Positions 24,751-40,118 of a stretch of DNA of 64,000 bases are shown here, in pieces. The stretch's first letter is position 1, and every line of letters begins with the position of its first letter. The translations under genes and the position numbers were made by a program. The notes under the pieces were generated by a model. It did not search any database. It had not been told where the DNA came from and saw nothing but the letters and a program-made list of their open reading frames with translations. The DNA is from Calendula officinalis (Eukaryota; Streptophyta; Magnoliopsida; Asterales; Asteraceae), in assembly GCA_963853835.1 (NCBI GenBank), contig OY970832.1:28328208-28392207 (forward strand), in the 5' to 3' direction.

Positions 24751-25462
24751 TAGGGGTGCCCAATGGGTCAACCCGACCCGACCCGGTTCTTATCGGGTCG
24801 GGTCTGTCGGGTTTGAGCTTAAAAAATCCTAACCCGAAAAAGCTTCGGGTTGGTTGAGTTCGGGTCTGTCGGGTTTCGGGTTTGTCGGGTTGACCCGATC
24901 GGGTTGGTCGGGTTACACATTTTTAAAAGTTCAAGAAACACACATTTATAAAAATTAAAATACACTGATTCATATTAGTTAAACGAATTAATAACTTACA
25001 AACAAACAAACTCCAAAACAAAAAAATATCTTTGTATAATATAATCAAGTAACTATTATCAAATGGTGATTTTTATAAGCAAGCAGGCAAGTAGCTAACA
25101 TCAATCGGTGCTCTGTGTATGTTAGCAAATCATGCTCTTGTGTCTTGCATATTGAAATTCAAAAAGAAAACGTCAAACACTTCCGGTAAAGATTAAATGT
25201 GCCTTTTGTTTTCATTTTCTTTCACAATTTATGGTGAAGATATTTTAAAATTTCAAATTTTAATTTTACTCTTAACCCTTATCGGGTCAACCCGAAACCC
25301 GAAAATATTAAGAATCATAACCCGAAACCCGACCCGATAATAAATCGGGTTAGTCGGGTCGGGTTTAAAAAACCCGATATCAACACACGACCCGATTGCA
25401 CCCGGCCCGATTAACGTTATCGGGTTCGGGTCCGGGTCGGGTCGACCCTTTGGGCACCCCTA
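24751..25462. mobile_element. hAT-type MITE (712 bp)
   Basis: Ends taggggtgcccaatgggtc and an inverted copy ending gggcaccccta border the element. An exact 8-bp duplication aaggcaac (24743-24750 and 25463-25470) flanks it. Subterminal regions are made of cgggtt/aacccg words. The middle is AT-rich and has no transposase. Confidence 0.9.
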
Positions 25463-25470
25463 AAGGCAAC

Positions 25471-26028
25471 CCATACCAAACATGTATTTTTGGAAATTAT
25501 TTGATTTTGTACAAATTATTATTTGATTACAATAATATAAGAAATCAGTAGATTACATTAGTTTAGTAAATAAAATCTAAAAATATAAAATATCAAGAAT
25601 AGGTTTACGAAGTATATAACTTCGCATAAGACAAAAAAATATCCATCCCTATGTATTTCCAGAATGAGAATTGATTTGTTCAAGGCAACAATTATTTCAT
25701 CTAAAGCAAATTAATATTATTTTACCTTTATATCCTCATAAGGTGTGAATTATAAAAGGAAGGTTAAAGAATAATAAGGGTATAAATATCATACAACATT
25801 ACATTACCTTAGAATTAATAAGTGCCTTGAACAAATCATTTCCCTTCAAGAATATATATAGAAAACAAAAACATGGGTAAAAAAAAGTCTATTTAAATAT
25901 AATGAAACGTGTAACGCCATGATTTAATCAATCAAAGTCTTCCGCTACAACGAAAATTACTTATAACAACATTTTGCGGGGACTATTCAGCTATAATAGA
26001 TAAATAGTTTTTTTTTTCCTCCTTACTA
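25471..26028. other. Intergenic, no supported gene
   Basis: AT-rich; nothing recognisable. Confidence 0.5.
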
Positions 26029-26291
26029 CTTCCTCCGTCCCATAAAGAAGTTTATATTTCTCTTGGGCACAAGATTTTAGGTGATAGTTAATGGTGAGGT
26101 CACTAATAATACTTTTGATTAAAATATAAGGTTGGATTGGAGAGAGAAAGATAGTTAGTGGATATTAATGGTGGAGTTCTTAGTAATAATAATATTTTTT
26201 TATGTGGGGTCTATTAAATGTGAGAAATGTAAATTTTTTTATGTGACAAAAGTTTAGTAAGAAATATAAATTTTTTTTGGGACGGAGGGAG
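26029..26291. mobile_element. Stowaway-like MITE (263 bp)
   Basis: Ends are cttcctccgtcccataaag and gggacggagggag, flanked by TA. It has the same length and internal words (gattttaggtgatagttaat) as the copy at 36592-36854. Confidence 0.85.
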
Positions 26292-27022
26292 TATTATGAA
26301 TTAATATGGATAAACTCCCAATATCATACCAAGGAGTAAAGAATAGTACATTGTACAAGTAGTAAAGTACATTGTACAACTAAATCAAAGTCTCTACCAA
26401 GCCTACCACTCTTGCCACCAAGCCTCTAATATTATTTTTGACTTATGATTGTCTTTGCATTATTTTATTATTTTTCTTGGATTTTAAAAGTTTTATTTAC
26501 ATCCATTTCATTATGTTGAGAAGAATATGAAATAGAGTTTTAGGCGATTCGGTAGATGTGGTTTAGCATGTAACTAAATGCGTAAATTAATGAGTTATAA
26601 AAATATGACTAATTTTAAACTTATGTTTTTTTATGGACACACGTAAATTTTAGAGTAAATAATATGTAGTCTATTAATATGTAAATTTATAAATATGTTT
26701 TTAATATTTACAGAACCTTCCTACTGTAGATATGTTAATCTATAAATATGATGTGTAAATTTTTATCCCGTCGCGAAGCGCGAGCACCAATTACTCGTCA
26801 CAAGTAAAAGAGATATGATGTTGATTTTTATTAAATTTTTCTACCAGGGTACTATTCATTTGCTTGGTATAAATATCCAAATTATATAACGAGATAGAAA
26901 AGAAAATTAATATATTTTATATTTTAATCATTTCACTAATAGAAGAATAGAGTAGTAAGATTTAATAGATAACAGCACAATTTTTAAAAAAGAAAAAACA
27001 TGTAATAAACATCCTATCACAA
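26292..27022. other. Intergenic, 3' flank of the serine-rich-like gene
   Basis: AT-rich; the right edge should contain the 3' UTR of the minus-strand gene that ends at 27023. No other feature is seen. Confidence 0.5.
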
Positions 27023-27295
27023 CTATGTAGATTCGACAGATTTTGGAGTGAAATTAGCAGTGCTTGTATTATCATTTCTAGTTGGTGGCATGGACTTGGA
27101 TCTACTGAACCATCCACCGGCCGTTTGTCGATGAAACTTGCACCTAAATGATCCTTGATGAGTTGTAGGTGAACACAAACACAACTGCCCTCTGGGAGAG
27201 TTCACCGGACCACCACCACCACCACCATCGTCTTTACCGCCTCTAGGTGATGGAATTGTTGTGACACTAATATTAACATGACCTTTAGAACCCAT
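27023..27295 (-). CDS. Small serine-rich-protein-like plant protein
   Basis: Single-exon frame of 90 residues starting MGSKGHVNISVTTIPSPRGG. A Gly tract follows, then the conserved core LCLCSPTTHQGSFRCKFHR (about residues 38-56), which marks a plant family annotated as serine-rich protein-like. The tail carries Ser and Thr. Function in the family is not established. There is no signal peptide or membrane segment. A clean TATA box lies 117 bp upstream of the ATG, which supports a real transcription unit. Confidence 0.8.
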   Translation of the reverse strand: MGSKGHVNISVTTIPSPRGGKDDGGGGGGPVNSPRGQLCLCSPTTHQGSFRCKFHRQTAGGWFSRSKSMPPTRNDNTSTANFTPKSVEST

Positions 27296-27411
27296 TGTGT
27301 AGGAATACGCTCTCTTTGATTTTTTGTTGTTATTTATTGATTTGGGAGGTGTTTGGAGGGGCCATTTTGAAGATGAGTTAGCAAAGCTATGAATTGAGTC
27401 CCGTTCATCTT

Positions 27412-27420
27412 CTATTTATA
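27412..27420 (-). promoter_or_regulatory. TATA box of the serine-rich-like gene
   Basis: Reads TATAAATAG on the minus strand, 117 bp upstream of the ATG. Transcription would start near 27385 and leave a leader of about 90 bases. Confidence 0.7.
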
Positions 27421-27616
27421 GGCCCACATGGACGAATTTAATTATTATATGGCATGCATTCCATGGGGGCAAATTGGTCAAATTTAATGTTATGGGTGAG
27501 ATTGTACGTCTTACAAGTTTTTATTATTGTTGAAATTACTGTATTTCGTTGGTGATTCAAAGTTAAAACTAAAATATAATATTGAAATTATTGATAAAAT
27601 CCAATAAAAAGGTGAG

Positions 27617-27820
27617 TTTTTAGTTTTTACAATCTTTTAATGGTGTCAGCATATTATGTTAACTTTTATAATTTTATATTTGTGTCAGCATATTATGCAT
27701 AAAATTTGTTGTTTGTTTTTAGTTTTTACAATCTTTTAATGGTGTCAGCATATTATGTTAACTTTTATAATTTCATATATATGTGTCAGCATATTATGCA
27801 TAAAATTTGTTGTTTTTAGT
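27617..27820. repeat. Tandem duplication with ~100-bp period
   Basis: Two copies of a unit that includes acaatcttttaatggtgtc and, within each, two tgtcagcatattatg words. Confidence 0.8.
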
Positions 27821-27968
27821 TTATAAAACTTAGTCATTTATGTTACCTGGCATAGTAACTATTTTAATTTGTTGTTTTTAGTTTATAAAACTTAGTCATT
27901 TGTGTTACCTGGCATATCTTTACGGAAGGTAACTACTTTAATTTGTTGTTTTTAGTTTATAAAACTTA
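27807..27968. repeat. Tandem array (gttacctggcata units), left part
   Basis: Repeated units of about 70-85 bp with gtttttagtttataaaactt and agtcatttatgttacctggc. The array continues at 30005-30145, so the Harbinger element at 27969-30004 sits inside it. Confidence 0.75.
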
Positions 27969-29026
27969 GGTGATGTTTGTTTTTTTTAAAAAGGTCTGCG
28001 TGGGGTCTTTTGTCTGTGCGGCGCAGACCACAGGCAGAAAATCACTCACGCAGACGTTTGTTTTTTAGAAGCTCGCAGACAAAAAAACATCTGCCTAGGG
28101 TCTTTTTCACACATACATTGAAAGAAGCTTTTTGTGTCTGCTAGAAATTAAAAACAAAACACGCTCCTCCCAAAATCACATCTTCTAAAAAAGCCCTAAC
28201 AACACCTTCTGCCCCTATCGTCTTCTTCCCGTCGCCAGCCAAATCTCCCATCACCGTCGACTTCTCCCTCTCCGGTTGCCGGCTCCGTCGACCTTTCCCT
28301 CACTGGTCGCCGTCGAGATCTCCTCCTCACAAATTGCCTCTATCGTCTTCTTCCCGTCGCCAGCCACCGTTGTGTCGTCTTTTGCGTCATCTCCTCCTCA
28401 CAGATCTCCGACGACGAAGCCATTGCCCCCCACTCAGATATGTTTTTCTTCTCTGTTACTCACAGTCATCGATTTGTATATTATGCAGATTGTGTTCATG
28501 AATGTATTATAAAATTTGGTATTTTTTATCTTGAATTATGAAATTAGATGTTTATATTATATGTAGAATGTGTTATGCATATGAAATTAGATGTTTATCT
28601 TCTCTGTTACAGCTATCGTTTTGCATAATTTGGTATTATATGGTATAATTTGGTTGACTGCATAATTTGACTGCATAATTTGCTTTGATGTTTACAAAAC
28701 AGTCCAATAGCAGCCCAATATCAAAGCATGATATGTTTATGGTCGAAAATACTACTAAAGAAACTATAATTTATCACCTCAACACAGTCTCGTTCTTTCC
28801 AAATTAGTATTTCAGCTATCTATATACATACTTGCAGACCTATGGACTGCATAATTTGGTTGATTTGTATATGATTATTTGCTTCTTATAAATGGGAGAA
28901 TTTAATTATTTGCTTTTTGGAATCAAATTGGTGGAGATATTTGGTTATGTAGATATTGGATTTCATTGTTATGCATAAATTGATATTTGTTAAATTGATA
29001 TGTATATGGTTATTTGGTTTTTAGAA

Positions 29027-29601
<575 letters not shown>

Positions 29602-30004
29602 TTGATGAAAAATATGGAATGAGTTATTTTAAGTTGTATTGTTATTGCAAGACTTTGTTGTATGGATTATTTTAATTTCAGTGTTGTAAGATGGTGAACA
29701 TTTTAAATTTTGGATTATTTATGTAATTCTCTTTGATGGAATTGTCGAGTAGTTGATGCAAAATATGAAATGTGTTATTTTAAAGAGTATTGTTATTGCA
29801 AGACTTTGTTGGATTATTTAAATGTTATAAGTTGGATAATATTTTAAATTTCAGTTTATTAAGCAGTCAGTCTACAGATGTTAAAAAACAAACAACAGTT
29901 TTCTTGCAGATTGTAGACCTTTGGTCCGCCTCAGAAGATGCAGCTACTGGCAGATATGGTCCGCAGACAGCAGATCTTTTTGCTCTGAAAAAACAAACAG
30001 CACC

Positions 30005-30145
30005 TTAGTCATTTGTGTAACCTGGCATATCTTTTATGCAAGGTAACTACTTCAATTTGTTGTTTTTAGTTTATAAAAGTTAAACTTAATTAGTCATTTA
30101 TGTTACCTGGCATATCTTTTATGGAAGGTAATTATTTCAAGTTTT
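30005..30145. repeat. Tandem array, right part
   Basis: Continues the units of 27807-27968: agtcatttgtgtaacctggc, then agtcatttatgttacctggc. Confidence 0.7.
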
Positions 30146-30566
30146 AAAGCAAATTTTACCGATATAAAAAAACATAAATTATAATGTATAAATAAGTTTT
30201 TATAATATGAATATCATCTCGTTTTCTTTTATTAAACTTGGAATATAATAATTACTTTTAGATCTAATACGATGCCTATATGAAGAAAATCCAAATAGAT
30301 CACATGTTGACATGAGTGGCTACGGGAACAGATGAGGTTCCTTCATGTGCCTCACTCTCCACGTATCTGATTCTTTTTTATTTTTCTTTTTTTTCATTAA
30401 ATTTTCAAAGGAAAAGGTCATAATCATCAACAATCAAAAGTTCAAAACAAAACATGAATATATATTTTAGAGAAAGGTAATATTATCACGTAATTTCTAA
30501 GATCATAAATGATAAAACGAAGACGGGTGCTGATTTTTGGCAAGTCTAGCTTTTAGTAATTAAACT
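30146..30566. other. Intergenic, no supported gene
   Basis: AT-rich; nothing recognisable. Confidence 0.5.
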
Positions 30567-30574
30567 ATGTTATG

Positions 30575-31016
30575 CAAGGTTACAGAACTCGCTACTCGCT
30601 ATCCGTTCGTTCGACGACCTTGTAGCGAGTAATCGGTTACTCGGTGAGTACTCGGCGAATACTCGGATTGAGATTTTTATATATATATTTTTTATAAAAA
30701 TATATATTATACATATAATTTCCCTATTTCTTAAAAATACAACATATTTTGGAGAAATTGACCGAATTTTAACCAAGTTGTCGGGTTTTGACAAAGTTTG
30801 ACTGAGTTTTTGAATTTTGACTGAGTTTTAGAGTTCGACAAGTTTTGACCGAGTTGACCGAGTTTTTACCGAGTTGGCCGATTTTTGACCGAGTTGGCCG
30901 AGTTTTGACCGAGTTTTATATTGACCGAGTAATTTGACCGGTTATGACCTACCCGACTCGGCACACCACCGAGTAGCGGTTACCCGGCGAGTACTCGGCC
31001 AAGTTTTACGACACTG
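30575..31016. mobile_element. hAT-type non-autonomous element (442 bp)
   Basis: Flanked by the exact 8-bp duplication atgttatg (30567-30574 and 31017-31024). The ends are imperfect: caaggttacagaactcg on the left, cgagtactcgg...gacactg on the right. The interior is a degenerate array of gaccgagttt words. Confidence 0.75.
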
Positions 31017-31024
31017 ATGTTATG

Positions 31025-31420
31025 TGTTCATGATACCGATCTCTCTGAGTTTTTAGAACTGTGAAGATTATCATTAACAAGATGAGAGGAGAACGACTGA
31101 GATGGTTTGGTTATATCAAGAGAAGACCACAAACAATGCCAGTTAGGAGAGTGGAAACACTCACGGTCTTTGACTCGGGGAGAAGGGGTAGACCGAACCT
31201 TAGGTGGGAGGAGGTAGTCACCCGCGATCAGAATGATCTTAGCCTGAGTGAGGACATGATCTCTGATAGGCACTCTTGGAGAATTAATATTAAGGTAGAT
31301 GTTTAAAGAGTTAGTTATGTACTTTCTTGTTTTGTGGGGTACTGACTTATATAAAACGCTAGGAGATTTAATCTTATATGATTCTATCCTCGTATCTTGT
31401 TTGGCAACCTATTGAGATAT
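31025..31420 (+). pseudogene. 3' fragment of an RTE-type LINE
   Basis: A frame at 31061-31306 contains MRGERLRWFGYIKRRPQTMP and ends SWRINIKVDV. This is the typical C-terminal end of plant RTE-clade reverse transcriptases, followed by a 3' UTR-like stretch. Endonuclease and catalytic reverse transcriptase parts are missing. The hAT element at 30575-31016 sits directly upstream. Confidence 0.75.
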
Positions 31421-33045
31421 AAGATCTCATGATCTGTTTGCATGCGTATATGTCTATTACATGATTATTATTTTTGGCTGATACATGTTATTTGCGCACC
31501 CTCACACACACCTCGTGCACACATACATATATTTTTGTGTTTCTGGCATACTAACCACACTTTCGCGCGCATTCACACACACACACATACCACATGCACA
31601 CATTTTTGTACACATATTCATCATTGTACGCTTTTACTTGTATTGATTTTTACACACACCTCATATTCTCTCAAGTGAGTTTGTAGCTTATATTGTGTAA
31701 GTGTTAATAAGTTACAAATCTATAAGCTTATAAACTCTTGTTTTAATATTAATTATAAGAAGATAAAATTACTACAAAAGGTATAATAAAAGGGGAGGTA
31801 GAGAAAAATAGATGGTATAATAGCCTTTTGCTTTCTTCCCCACTCAAATCGATCTTACTACCTAATGAAAGATTAGGCATATGATACGTTTGCTCTATTG
31901 AGCAATAAAAAACTTTTAACTTTAACCAATTTTATTCTCAATTATAATTAATTGATATCATCATTTGCAAAATCTTTTGCGTCAATTCAGAGTTCAGACT
32001 ATCTTTTGAAATACCTCCTAGAAATCAATTCTTAATTTATTTGATATGTTCAAAATTTAAATTGAATTGAATTTTTATTAACATTCTCAATCTGTTTATA
32101 TTCTGCCTTTTTATATTGAAAACTCTTAAAAACTCAATTTTCTCCGTTTTAACATTGAGATTCTCGCCCTTATGACATTATCACCAGGCAAATTATCATC
32201 TTCAGATTATCAATCGAAAGAAGAGAAAACAACAATCTTGTACATAAATTTACTCATAACAAAAAAAATTATTGATTATCAATTTAAATCTACACACGAA
32301 CACTGTAACTTTTACTTTAAAAGATTACACATAAAATTAAACAAAAACTTATTATCCTATTCATGTGTCACATGAGATTGAAACTAGTAAGCTAATAGGC
32401 CACGAATTATGGGCTATCAAAATCCATAAAAAATAAATTAATAAGCTAAAACAAGCATTCTATTGAGTTGTCAAATGATAATAATCTAGTAGCCCTTAAA
32501 AATAAACTAAAACAAACACCGAGTAGATTTAGATAATGTTTATAACTAGTTGATTTTTATCCGCGCCATGCCGCATGTATATTCATATAGTACCAAAATA
32601 CTATTTATTGATATATTTATACAACACTCAAAAGATTATTTTACATTAAGAAAACTAAATGTGTTCCAATATATTTTAATAGCATAACTCTCAAATAAAT
32701 ATATTCCAAATGAGAAATGATATATGTGACTTCCTATGTGTCTACCCACTTCTAAACTTCACACATATCATCCACTAATTCTTTCTCTTCATATCATTCC
32801 TTGATTTTGACACTTGTCATGATCAAATTGGTAGGCACATAAGTATGCACAAATAGTAGGCACAGATACCATTACTCACTTCAAATATCATAACTCTCAA
32901 ATAAATATGTCTCACACATTTTGAAAAAGTGAGTTTAATCATTTTTAAAACTAAAAGTAATAATAAATATGTTATTTCACTATATTAAATACTATAGTTA
33001 GTGGGTGCGAGTCCCAATATTTTTTTACCAAATAAGATAATTTTT
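31421..33045. other. Intergenic, CA-rich patch, no supported gene
   Basis: A patch with many cacaca words at 31500-31665 is followed by AT-rich DNA. Open frames here are low-complexity. Confidence 0.5.
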
Positions 33046-33255
33046 CAAAGTGTATCACTTATTTTTAAATAACATAAAATAAAAGGTGTATCACTTATCT
33101 TGAAATAACATAAAAAAAAGTGTATCACTTATTTTGAAAGTGAAAACGGTTTAAAATAAAAAGTGTATCACTTATCTTGAAACAACCTAAAATAAAAAGT
33201 GTATCACTTATCTTGAAACACTCTAAAGTAAAAAGTATATCACTTATTTTGAAAG
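33046..33255. repeat. Tandem repeat with gtgtatcacttat core
   Basis: At least six units of about 35-45 bp, each with gtgtatcacttat and ttgaaa. These words resemble the ends of the neighbouring Stowaway-like MITE. Confidence 0.8.
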
Positions 33256-33420
33256 TGAAAGGGGTTGTTTTATAACTTTTAAAAGTTAGGGGGTGTTTTA
33301 AAACTTTAAAAATGTAGAGGGGCAATAGCGCAAGTGGTGGGGCCATTTAAAAAAAGAAGTATCTTATTTACGTGAAGGGCAAAAGAGTCATTATACTTCT
33401 ATTGCTATATGTGGTATATA

Positions 33421-33735
33421 CTTCCTCCGATTCAAAATAAGTGCTACACTTTCCTTATATGAGTGATTCAAAATAAGTGATGCACTTTGAAAAATTAGTT
33501 TATTTGGAAAAAAAATAGTAGGACCCACACCCACTAACTATTTACTTTAATAAAGTTAAATGACTCATTTACTCTTACTTTTTACTTTTAAACATTACTA
33601 AGCCCACTTTATTCAAAAGGTGTGGGACTCATTATCCACTAACTATTCAATTAATCTAATTTAACCATTATTATAATCTTTTACCTCAAAAATCGATAAA
33701 CCCAAAGTATAGCACTTATTTTGAATCGGAGGAAG
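33421..33735. mobile_element. Stowaway-like MITE (315 bp)
   Basis: Ends cttcctccgattcaaaataa and its complement border the element, flanked by TA. It is a complete relative of the truncated copy at 1046-1199. Confidence 0.85.
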
Positions 33736-34326
33736 TATAATTTTATTAGGGGTATTTGTTTTCTGCACATTTGAAATTTTTATTGAAACACTTACAATAA
33801 AACGTTATCATTGTATAAAATAAACAACATCAAGCATTTACTTTAAATTGTCTAAATAAAAAAAAGATTAAGAAAATGATAAAGAGAGCTTTAAGACCGG
33901 TGCCATCGGGGGGTCGGTTGGCCGCCGGTTGGCCACCGCCGGAACCGGCGCCGTTGGCACGGTCCGCCGGTTGGCCCGCCGGTTGGCCGCCGGTCGGTAT
34001 ACTGGCGAGAGAGAGGACGGGAAGAGGAGCGGGGGGGGGGGGGGGGGGTGGGGCCCATGGTACCCTCCAGCCAATAAAAAAAAAGCAATTTTTTTTTAAT
34101 TTTTTTTTTCTAACGGTAAATAAATTCGAAAATATATATTAATAAATTAAAAAAACGGTAATAAATTCAACAAAATCCGAAAAAATTCAAAAAAATTCAA
34201 AAAAATTCAAAAAAAAATCCCCCTCATTTACATCTATAAATACCCACTCATTTCTTATATTTTTTACACCACAATCACCTTCTTTCTATCTCAAAAAAAT
34301 CATACCTCCTCCCAAACTTTTCAATA

Positions 34327-35695
34327 ATGTCCAAAAGACGTCAATCATCGGTATCCAACGACATGTGGGATTACCTTACTTCATCACCGGTTGACGCCCC
34401 ACCCTCACCGGCCGGTTCTTCGTCGGGTCAAACAAGCAACCCGGCACCATCGCTAGGTTTTGGGGCTTTCTCCCAACCACAACCAAACTACCAATACCAA
34501 CAACCACCACCCAACTTTCACTACCAACAACCACCACCCAACTTCCATTACTCTCAACCACCACCCAACTTTCACTACCAACAACCACCACCCAACTTCC
34601 ATTACTCTCAACCACCACCAAACTTTCAATACCAACAACCTCCTCTAAACACACCTATCTATTCACAAAATTTCCAAGAATCATCACCAACCGACACCCA
34701 AAATGTGGGGGACACCCAATCAGAACCGACACCCACAAGAAAAGGGAAAGAAAAAAGGGTGGAAAAGGGGAAAGAAAAAGCGTTGCCAAAAAGGGCACAA
34801 ACAAAGTGGTCAACCCCTGACGAAGTGATTTTGGCCCAACGTTGGATTCATAACTCTGAAGATGGTGTTAAGGGGAATAGCAAAAAAAAAATTCGTCCAT
34901 TGGGCTCAAATTCTCGAGGACTTCAACTCGGCTGCTTCTGTGAAGCGTAACATGAACCAACTCACGGGCAAATGGTCCAAAATTGCGGCTGACGTGAAAA
35001 ATTTCAGTGCTATATTCAATTCTTTAAACGACGTGCGTGGAAGCGGTACGCGAGACGAGGACGTTCTAAAAGCTGCTCGTCAACAATTCCGTGAAAATGT
35101 CGGCCGTAATTTTATATACGAAGACTGTTGGGAAGTGGTGAGAGATAGCCCAAAGTTCTATTTTTCAGTGGGCGTCATGGATACCGAGCCGATAAGCCTC
35201 GATGAAGACACCGAACCGGCGAGCATGGATCCAGGGACGGCGGCACCAAGGACGTCGACACCGGCTAACATGCATGCGTTGTTCCAAGATGTCCCGTTGA
35301 GGCGCCCCCCCGGCCGCAGTCTGAGCAAGAAAAGTCAAAAGACTTCGTCTTCGTCCGATGCCGCAAGTTCCCGAAGGTCCATTAAGTTGGACACTTTGGA
35401 CCTCGTTAGAAAAACCTCCAATAAGCATACAGGCATTATCAAAAAGGTTGCAAAAATGGCACACAAAAAATTGATTTTGGAAACTTGGAAATTCCTAGCC
35501 ATAAAAGTGCCAAACGACATTGACGAAAGTCGTAAGCAAATGCTTGAAAACGCTCAAGATGAAATTGCACAGCAATTTGAAAATGATTTGGCGATTTTTA
35601 AAGACGTTGACGAGGAGGGTGACGGTGAGGGTTCGGGAGCACAAGGACCGGTTGGCGAAGACGAAGACGAAGACGACAATGAATCTCTTGATTAG
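34327..35695 (+). pseudogene. Harbinger-associated SANT/NAM-like protein, frameshifted
   Basis: The first frame (34327-34950) starts MSKRRQSSVSNDMWDYL. It has five nine-residue repeats of the type QQPPPNFHY, then a Lys-rich stretch and KWSTPDEVILAQRWI (SANT-like). A run of ten A (34882-34891) shifts the frame. The second frame (to 35695) continues with KFVHWAQILEDFN, NQLTGKWSKIAADV and DCWEVVRDSPKF. This is the family often annotated as 'No apical meristem-associated' or GST T3-like in plants. The end is strongly acidic (EDEDEDDNE). The known role of such proteins is DNA binding beside a Harbinger transposase. The shift could be a real lesion or a homopolymer sequencing error. If one A were miscounted, the protein would be complete at about 455 residues. 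Confidence 0.75.
34498..34632. repeat. Coding 27-bp tandem repeat
   Basis: Five units, each coding (Q/S)QPPPNF(H/Q)Y, in the accessory gene. Confidence 0.9.
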
Positions 35696-36079
35696 TAGTT
35701 TTTTTAGTTTGAATGTCTTTTTTTTTATTTATTAATGGCTTTTTTTTTTAATTAATGTCTTTTTTTTTAATTATTTTAATGTCTTTTTATGTAATTTTTT
35801 TTTAATTAATGAAATGTATTTTTATTAGTTATATGTTTTAATTAGTTTATATATTTTTATTAGAAAAAGAAAAGTAAGTGGTGGGGCCCAAATTTGGTGA
35901 AGTGACGGAGTGCTGTTGGCATGGGTACGTCAGTTTAGTGTTAGTTAGTTTGTATGCTGACATGGCGCTGAGTTGGCAGAAACTGACGGCGTCAGTTTGC
36001 GTCACCATTGGCACCGGTCTAAGGACTGTCAATAAGAAGCCAAAATATATACATCAAATTTTTATATTTATTCACTAAA

Positions 36080-36152
36080 GGATATTTAGTCTAGCAGTAT
36101 GGTATTTGCCCCCCATCCTTGAAGTGGAAGGTTCAAATCCTATCGTGGACAT
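36080..36152 (+). mobile_element. tRNA-derived SINE-like fragment
   Basis: A-box-like tagtctagcagtatgg (36087-36102) and B-box ggttcaaatcc (36130-36140) lie at a spacing typical of tRNA promoters. There is no full cloverleaf. Confidence 0.5.
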
Positions 36153-36204
36153 ATGTGGTAATTAGGATTAGATTAAGATTAGCCGTTAAAAAATATATAT
36201 ATAT

Positions 36205-36290
36205 TTACCCAAGGCTTGTAGCATAAGGTGTAAGTGTTATTCATGACCTATAGGTCATAGGTTCAAGTGCCATTATAGAAAAATATAATA
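36205..36290 (+). mobile_element. Second tRNA-derived SINE-like fragment
   Basis: Reads ggcttgtagcataaggtg and then aggttcaagtgcc (36258-36270), similar to the head of plant tRNA-derived SINEs. An A-rich stretch follows. Confidence 0.45.
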
Positions 36291-36591
36291 GATTACGTGC
36301 GATTAAAGAGAAAACACTCATGTATATTTTAATTTTCTTTAAATCAACGTACTTAACCATTCAAAATTAACATATAATTTAAGAGAACTGATATTGATTC
36401 TTACTTTTTATGTTTAGTCAATGTCTTAAAGGTTAAGGTTAATGATTATGGATAACTTAAATGCTTAAAAGTTTTGTACATTAACTACATAAAAAAAACC
36501 TCCCCTAAAAATCACTAACCAACTATGAGTGATTATTTTGCCGTTTCCAAAAAAACTATGAGTGATTATCATACATAAACACTTGTAAATA

Positions 36592-36854
36592 CTCCCTCCG
36601 TCCCATAAAAAAGTTCTCATTTCCCTTTGGCACAAGATTTTAGGTGATAGTTAATGGTGGGGTCATTGGTATTATTTTGATTAAAATATAAGGTTGGTTT
36701 GGAGAGAGAAAGATAATTAGTGGATGTTATTGATGGAGTTTTTAATAATAATAATATTTTATTGTGTAGAGCCCACCACATGTGAGAAATGGGAACTTTT
36801 TTGTGGGACAAAAGCTTTAGGAGAAATGAGAATTTTTTTGTGGGACGGAGGGAG
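36592..36854. mobile_element. Stowaway-like MITE (263 bp)
   Basis: Ends ctccctccgtccc and gggacggagggag are flanked by TA. It is a sister copy of 26029-26291. Confidence 0.9.
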
Positions 36855-36994
36855 TATAACATTTTAATATCTCTTAACCATTATCTTAAGAGTAATGTTT
36901 AGCATAAACCTTTTAATAATAGAGTTGCGTTCAAGAAGGTCCATCATTTTTATGAAGTCCCGAGGAACAAATTTCAACCATTGATCAATAAGAT

Positions 36995-39347
<2,353 letters not shown>

Positions 39348-40118
39348 ACTATCCACCCCTTAAAAGGATTCCATCCTCGGAATCAATTCGAAAATTTCTA
39401 ATCCACATTCGACTGAGCTTTCCGCTCCCATTCTATTATGGTTATTACCATCAAACTTTCCCAATACAATTAAACCAACAACGTGCATTTAAACATTCAC
39501 TTAACCCTGCTATCCCCGAACGGTCAAAACCCAATCTTAAACTCATAATACTTAAACGGGTCCAAATTGCACAATTTAACGATAACACTTTAAATCCTTT
39601 AATCAAAACCCGCTATACACATAGAACTATATGACCCAATCATTACAGTCATCTAATCGATCCACACGAACATTAAGTTCTAGCTTGGATCAAGTCCATA
39701 TAATCCAATATCGTCTAACCTTTGACTTAAGCACAAAGTCAACCATACCTTAACAATTTTATTATTCACTAGAGATTCCATTAATCATCCTTTCCATTAC
39801 AATCGATACATTATTCCCTCATCATTCACTAGTCATTCGAAACGAGAGTCAAAGCTCATCCTTAACTAAGTCAACCAATTCACAAATGGACTAATCTTGA
39901 CTTTTGCATAAAGTCAACCATACTTTCCCAAATCAACAAATTCCCTACTCACGGGATATCATCCTCGACCTATCACTTCCGGTTATACTCATTATTATTT
40001 CCTTAACAATTCCCGTTTTTTCAACTTTTGAATTTCTCTCCAAACAATTAGATAGTCGCGCCTTTTCTTAAGGTCACACCAGCATTTACCGTTTCTTAAC
40101 CTTCATCTGGTTACTTAT

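Larger units (their letters stand above)
33895..36019. mobile_element. PIF/Harbinger element carrying only an accessory gene
   Basis: Ends gaccggtgccat and the inverted atTGGCACCGGTC-type end border the element. It is flanked by TAA (33892-33894 and 36020-36022), 2125 bp. The left subterminal region is a GC-rich block of gccggttggcc words followed by a G run at 34031-34048. Only the accessory-type gene at 34327-35695 was recognised. Confidence 0.8.

Noticed and set aside
28276..28512. 78-codon Ser/Pro-rich frame in the first Harbinger element
   Set aside because: Pyrimidine-rich leader-like sequence with an internal duplication; no domain.
36080..36290. tRNA genes
   Set aside because: A and B boxes are present, but no paired acceptor or anticodon stems can be drawn. 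SINE-like fragments fit better.
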